Assembly (NCBI GenBank): GCA_018136815.1
Contig: CM030938.1
Location: forward strand, 3,422,112 to 3,486,111
Direction: 5' to 3'
Source of the DNA: Isochrysis galbana
Taxonomy: Eukaryota; Haptophyta; Isochrysidales; Isochrysidaceae
DNA length: 64,000 nucleotides
This document shows, piece by piece, positions 61,721 to 64,000 of this stretch. Every line of letters begins with the position of its first letter. Within the stretch, counting starts at the first letter, position 1. Both the position numbers and the translations under genes were made by a program. The notes beneath the pieces were generated by a model. The model was not told the DNA's origin. It worked only from the letters and a program-made list of their open reading frames with translations, and made no database searches.

Positions 61721-62722
61721 TGGAGCGTGTACCCCATCCTGAACCCCAACCCTGACCGTGCCTCGCGCGATCCGCGCTCGTTGCGCGCATGGCGCATGGC
61801 TGCAGCGGTGCTGCATTGCGCAAACAAACAATGCAACAATGCCCATTGCCCATTGCTGACACAATTCTCCTTCCCACCCCACTCTTGTGCACCACAGGAA
61901 CCTACAACTCGGTGCGCTGCCATGGGCCATCCATGGGCCTTCATTCAACACTTGACTCCCCCTCTCACTCTGCTCGCTCACTCCCTCTTCCTACTGCGTT
62001 TAACCCAAGCAGCACAAACCCCCTCGTCGTCCTCTGTTGTAAGGTTGTAGGCACAAAACATCTCAGCATCTCAACATATGACCAAACAGAGGGAGGACAT
62101 GCCCTGAGGTGGCGGCGCTGCCTATGCCTAGCGCATGGGTATAGCGCCCTATCCAGTCATCAGTCATCTCTCCTTCCCCACAGCTCCTCTCTAATGATCT
62201 GCTCCTCACCCTCCGCCCTCCCATTAGGACCCCCCGCCTACGAGACCAAAACGGGATCATGATCATGGCGTGGGGGCTTTCTCGACGCGCGCGCCTGCGC
62301 CACCGTCCAAATACGGAGGGTCATATTGAGGCAGTTTCAAATACAGTAAATACGGTCTGTATTTGGCCTTCGTCCAAATACGGTGAATACGTATTTCCCA
62401 TCTAGGTTCGGGAGGACCCCGGCGGGCGAGAGGGGGAGGGGGGAACCGACCCTCTCGGGCGCGGGGACGGACTCCCCCCACCCGCAACAATGGACTAACT
62501 TTCTAATACTGCGCTGGGGGCAGCGAACGGAGACGCCTGGGCATCACTCCCATAAGCCATAAGCCATAAGGGCCAAAGGCCCTTGCCAATGGTCTACGAA
62601 CTCTCACTACCCACACATGGGTCAGCAACCCTACCTCAAGCCCTCTCCTCGTCAGCGCGGCCTCAACCCGCCCGCACCTTCCGGTGTCTAAAACCTACGG
62701 AACTTCCTTGAGACTATAAAGC
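61721..62722. other. Intergenic with octamer cluster 3
   Basis: No gene is supported. The first ~70 bp resemble 48425-48480. The cluster 62310-62400 is described separately. A 'ccataagccataag' tandem lies near 62550-62570. The right end is 3' sequence of the DM10 gene. Confidence 0.5.
62310..62400. repeat. Octamer cluster 3 (AAATACRG/CYGTATTT)
   Basis: Six copies of AAATACGG, AAATACAG or their complements, with the central inverted pair aaatacggtctgtattt. Same order and spacing as at 48240-48325. Confidence 0.75.
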
Positions 62723-64000
62723 CTATGTATCAATATCACCCGACACAATCGCCAAAAATAGCGGCGCGTCAAGGTGCAATTTGCCGTCGCCCATTGTTTC
62801 TCGATGTGACAAGTTCTTCCTCGCCATCGACCGGAACAGTGCTGTAGCAGCATGCATTCCCATGTGCACTCCCGGCCATGACTGCATTGCGTCAACAAAT
62901 TGCTGTTGATCCAAGCGGCCGCCGGCTGAATCATCAGCCTCGCGGCTGCGGACCATTGCATTTGCCAATGCGTCTCTTAGGGTGAGCTTCGCCTGCTCGT
63001 CTCGGCCAACAGCGTTGCAGACAAAGGCAAGTGCACGCCGCGGGTCTGCGCTCGGAAAGCGGTCCAGCCTCTTTTCCATGTAGCCTAGCGAAGCCTCATC
63101 CGCACTCGTGAGCAAGAAGTTGAAACCGTTCACACGGATTTCGCCGCCGAGTTTGAGCTCCCCCTCGTTCGAGAAACAAGTGTTGCGCACTACCAAGCCG
63201 GCCGTATGGCCGGCGCAGGCCAGAGCGCGGGCCGAGATCCTACGCTCTACGACATCGTACATCAGCTTAAACTGTTGGATTAGACTCTCACCACGGCCGA
63301 CCCCAATGCTGCATACCTTCCCATCGGCTTTCTGATGCGATGACTCGGCGAGGATCGCATCAAAGCAAATGCAGCCGCCTGGGGGCAATTCTTGCGCATC
63401 TCTTTCGCGCTCTTTCTCGTAGAAAGCTCGGTTCGTGACTCGCACGTCGGACGAGGTCTTCCCGGGAGCAATAGGACCGTCGTCAGCCCATGCCGCCCGT
63501 GGTTTAGAGCGAATGGTTGGTTGTGCACCAAAATCAGAAAGGGCACCTCCGCCTCCTGCTGTTCGATTGAATTCGCTCAAGTTGTCTCCCATGTGTATGC
63601 CGTACAACTGCCAAGCGATCTCACGCGTGTCGCTGTCGCACGCGACAACGAGCATCCGTCGTCCCAGCACCTCTACGTACTCTCCCACCCTCAAATCCAT
63701 TGGGCGTATGTAGAGCTCAGAGCTGTCCGGGCCATCACCTTCCATACCGTCGTCGCCTTTGTCCCCGTTTGCTAGGGCGCCAGTTGAAGGACGCAAACTA
63801 TTGGCGCTAGCACTAGGCTTTGTGATTATGGCGGATGAAGCAATATTGTGAAATGTGGGGCTCGTCTCGCGCAGTGCGTCAGGTCGCTTGGGTATCTGTT
63901 GCCGTGAACACAGCCGGCCCCCGAACTCGTCCCCAGAATTAAGTGGAAGTTCCTCAACGACGCTTGCGGTGTCGTCCTCGCAAAAGTAAGTTAGAATGAA
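62723..64000 (-). CDS. DM10-domain axonemal protein (EFHC/Rib72-like), partial
   Basis: The frame is open from the window edge (64000) to the stop at 62723, so at least 425 residues with the N-terminus outside the window. The part beyond 63796, where a conventional start would be placed, already contains conserved sequence: ILTYFCEDDTASVVEELPLN, NSGDEFGGRLCSRQQIPK. This is the first half of a DM10 domain (hallmarks: YF..DDT..V.E, NSG..GG..L.R..iPK). It continues with LRVGEYVEVLGRRMLVVACD and ends IAWQLYGI. DM10 proteins such as EFHC1 and Rib72 line the lumen of axonemal doublet microtubules. The C-terminal half (FDAILAESSHQ, GRLDQQQFVDAMQSWPG) may hold a degenerate EF-hand. Exact orthology is uncertain. 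Confidence 0.7.
   Translation of the reverse strand, partial: FILTYFCEDDTASVVEELPLNSGDEFGGRLCSRQQIPKRPDALRETSPTFHNIASSAIITKPSASANSLRPSTGALANGDKGDDGMEGDGPDSSELYIRPMDLRVGEYVEVLGRRMLVVACDSDTREIAWQLYGIHMGDNLSEFNRTAGGGGALSDFGAQPTIRSKPRAAWADDGPIAPGKTSSDVRVTNRAFYEKERERDAQELPPGGCICFDAILAESSHQKADGKVCSIGVGRGESLIQQFKLMYDVVERRISARALACAGHTAGLVVRNTCFSNEGELKLGGEIRVNGFNFLLTSADEASLGYMEKRLDRFPSADPRRALAFVCNAVGRDEQAKLTLRDALANAMVRSREADDSAGGRLDQQQFVDAMQSWPGVHMGMHAATALFRSMARKNLSHRETMGDGKLHLDAPLFLAIVSGDIDT

Overview
This is nuclear DNA of a unicellular, flagellated eukaryote, most likely an alga. Genes carry several short introns, most with GT-AG ends. Four introns in two unrelated genes appear to use GC-AG ends, a habit reported for haptophytes and dinoflagellates. 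Gene content is eukaryotic: NOP58, URI1, SHPRH, V-ATPase subunit G, a calcium-dependent protein kinase (CDPK), and several ciliary or centriolar proteins (SSNA1/DIP13, CEP41, a NEK-like kinase, a DM10 axonemal protein). A CDPK, a bacterial-type 5'-3' exonuclease with a possible organelle presequence, and a chromovirus fit an alga. A haptophyte is my best guess, but the sequence does not prove it.

Layout: 0.7-1.9 kb is a TIR element with an old LTR fragment inside. 2.4-3.3 kb is an intronless unknown gene. 4.6-6.7 kb is a four-exon protein kinase. 8.2-10.0 kb holds a LINE 3' fragment, a hAT transposase fragment and a dispersed repeat. 11.5-14.9 kb is a head-to-head pair, SSNA1 (-) and V-ATPase G (+), separated by 1.6 kb of almost pure pyrimidine/purine tracts. 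15.7-18.5 kb holds two (-) genes of foreign look: an LRR protein and an AT-rich, three-repeat protein. 20.1-26.9 kb is NOP58 and SHPRH, both (-), with a 100-N assembly gap between them that hides the 5' end of one and the 3' end of the other. 30.6-38.3 kb carries CEP41 (+), URI1 (-), a NEK-like kinase (+) and the exonuclease (-). 39-43 kb is repeats, including a solo LTR. 43.2-46.5 kb is a ten-exon CDPK (-). 49.2-61.7 kb is one LTR retrotransposon (-). 62.7-64.0 kb is a DM10 protein (-) that runs off the window.

The outstanding object is the 12.5-kb Ty3/gypsy chromovirus at 49220-61715, bounded by a perfect 5-bp target-site duplication (GTAGA). Gag and Pol lie in one frame interrupted by a single UAG, with no other stop for more than 9 kb, which suggests stop-codon readthrough. 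Between that UAG and the aspartic protease, Pol carries a domain that closely resembles phage-type DNA cytosine-C5 methyltransferases, including the PPC catalytic motif. The 5' LTR has lost its last ~270 bp, so this copy is probably a damaged member of an otherwise recently active family. A solo LTR (40121-41009, TSD GGGGG) and an older LTR fragment (1102-1490) belong to the same family.

Other notable signals: three scattered loci built on one short repeat architecture whose octamer has changed in concert at each locus; a hairpin with compensatory stem changes at two loci; and a set of dispersed repeats that recur across the window.
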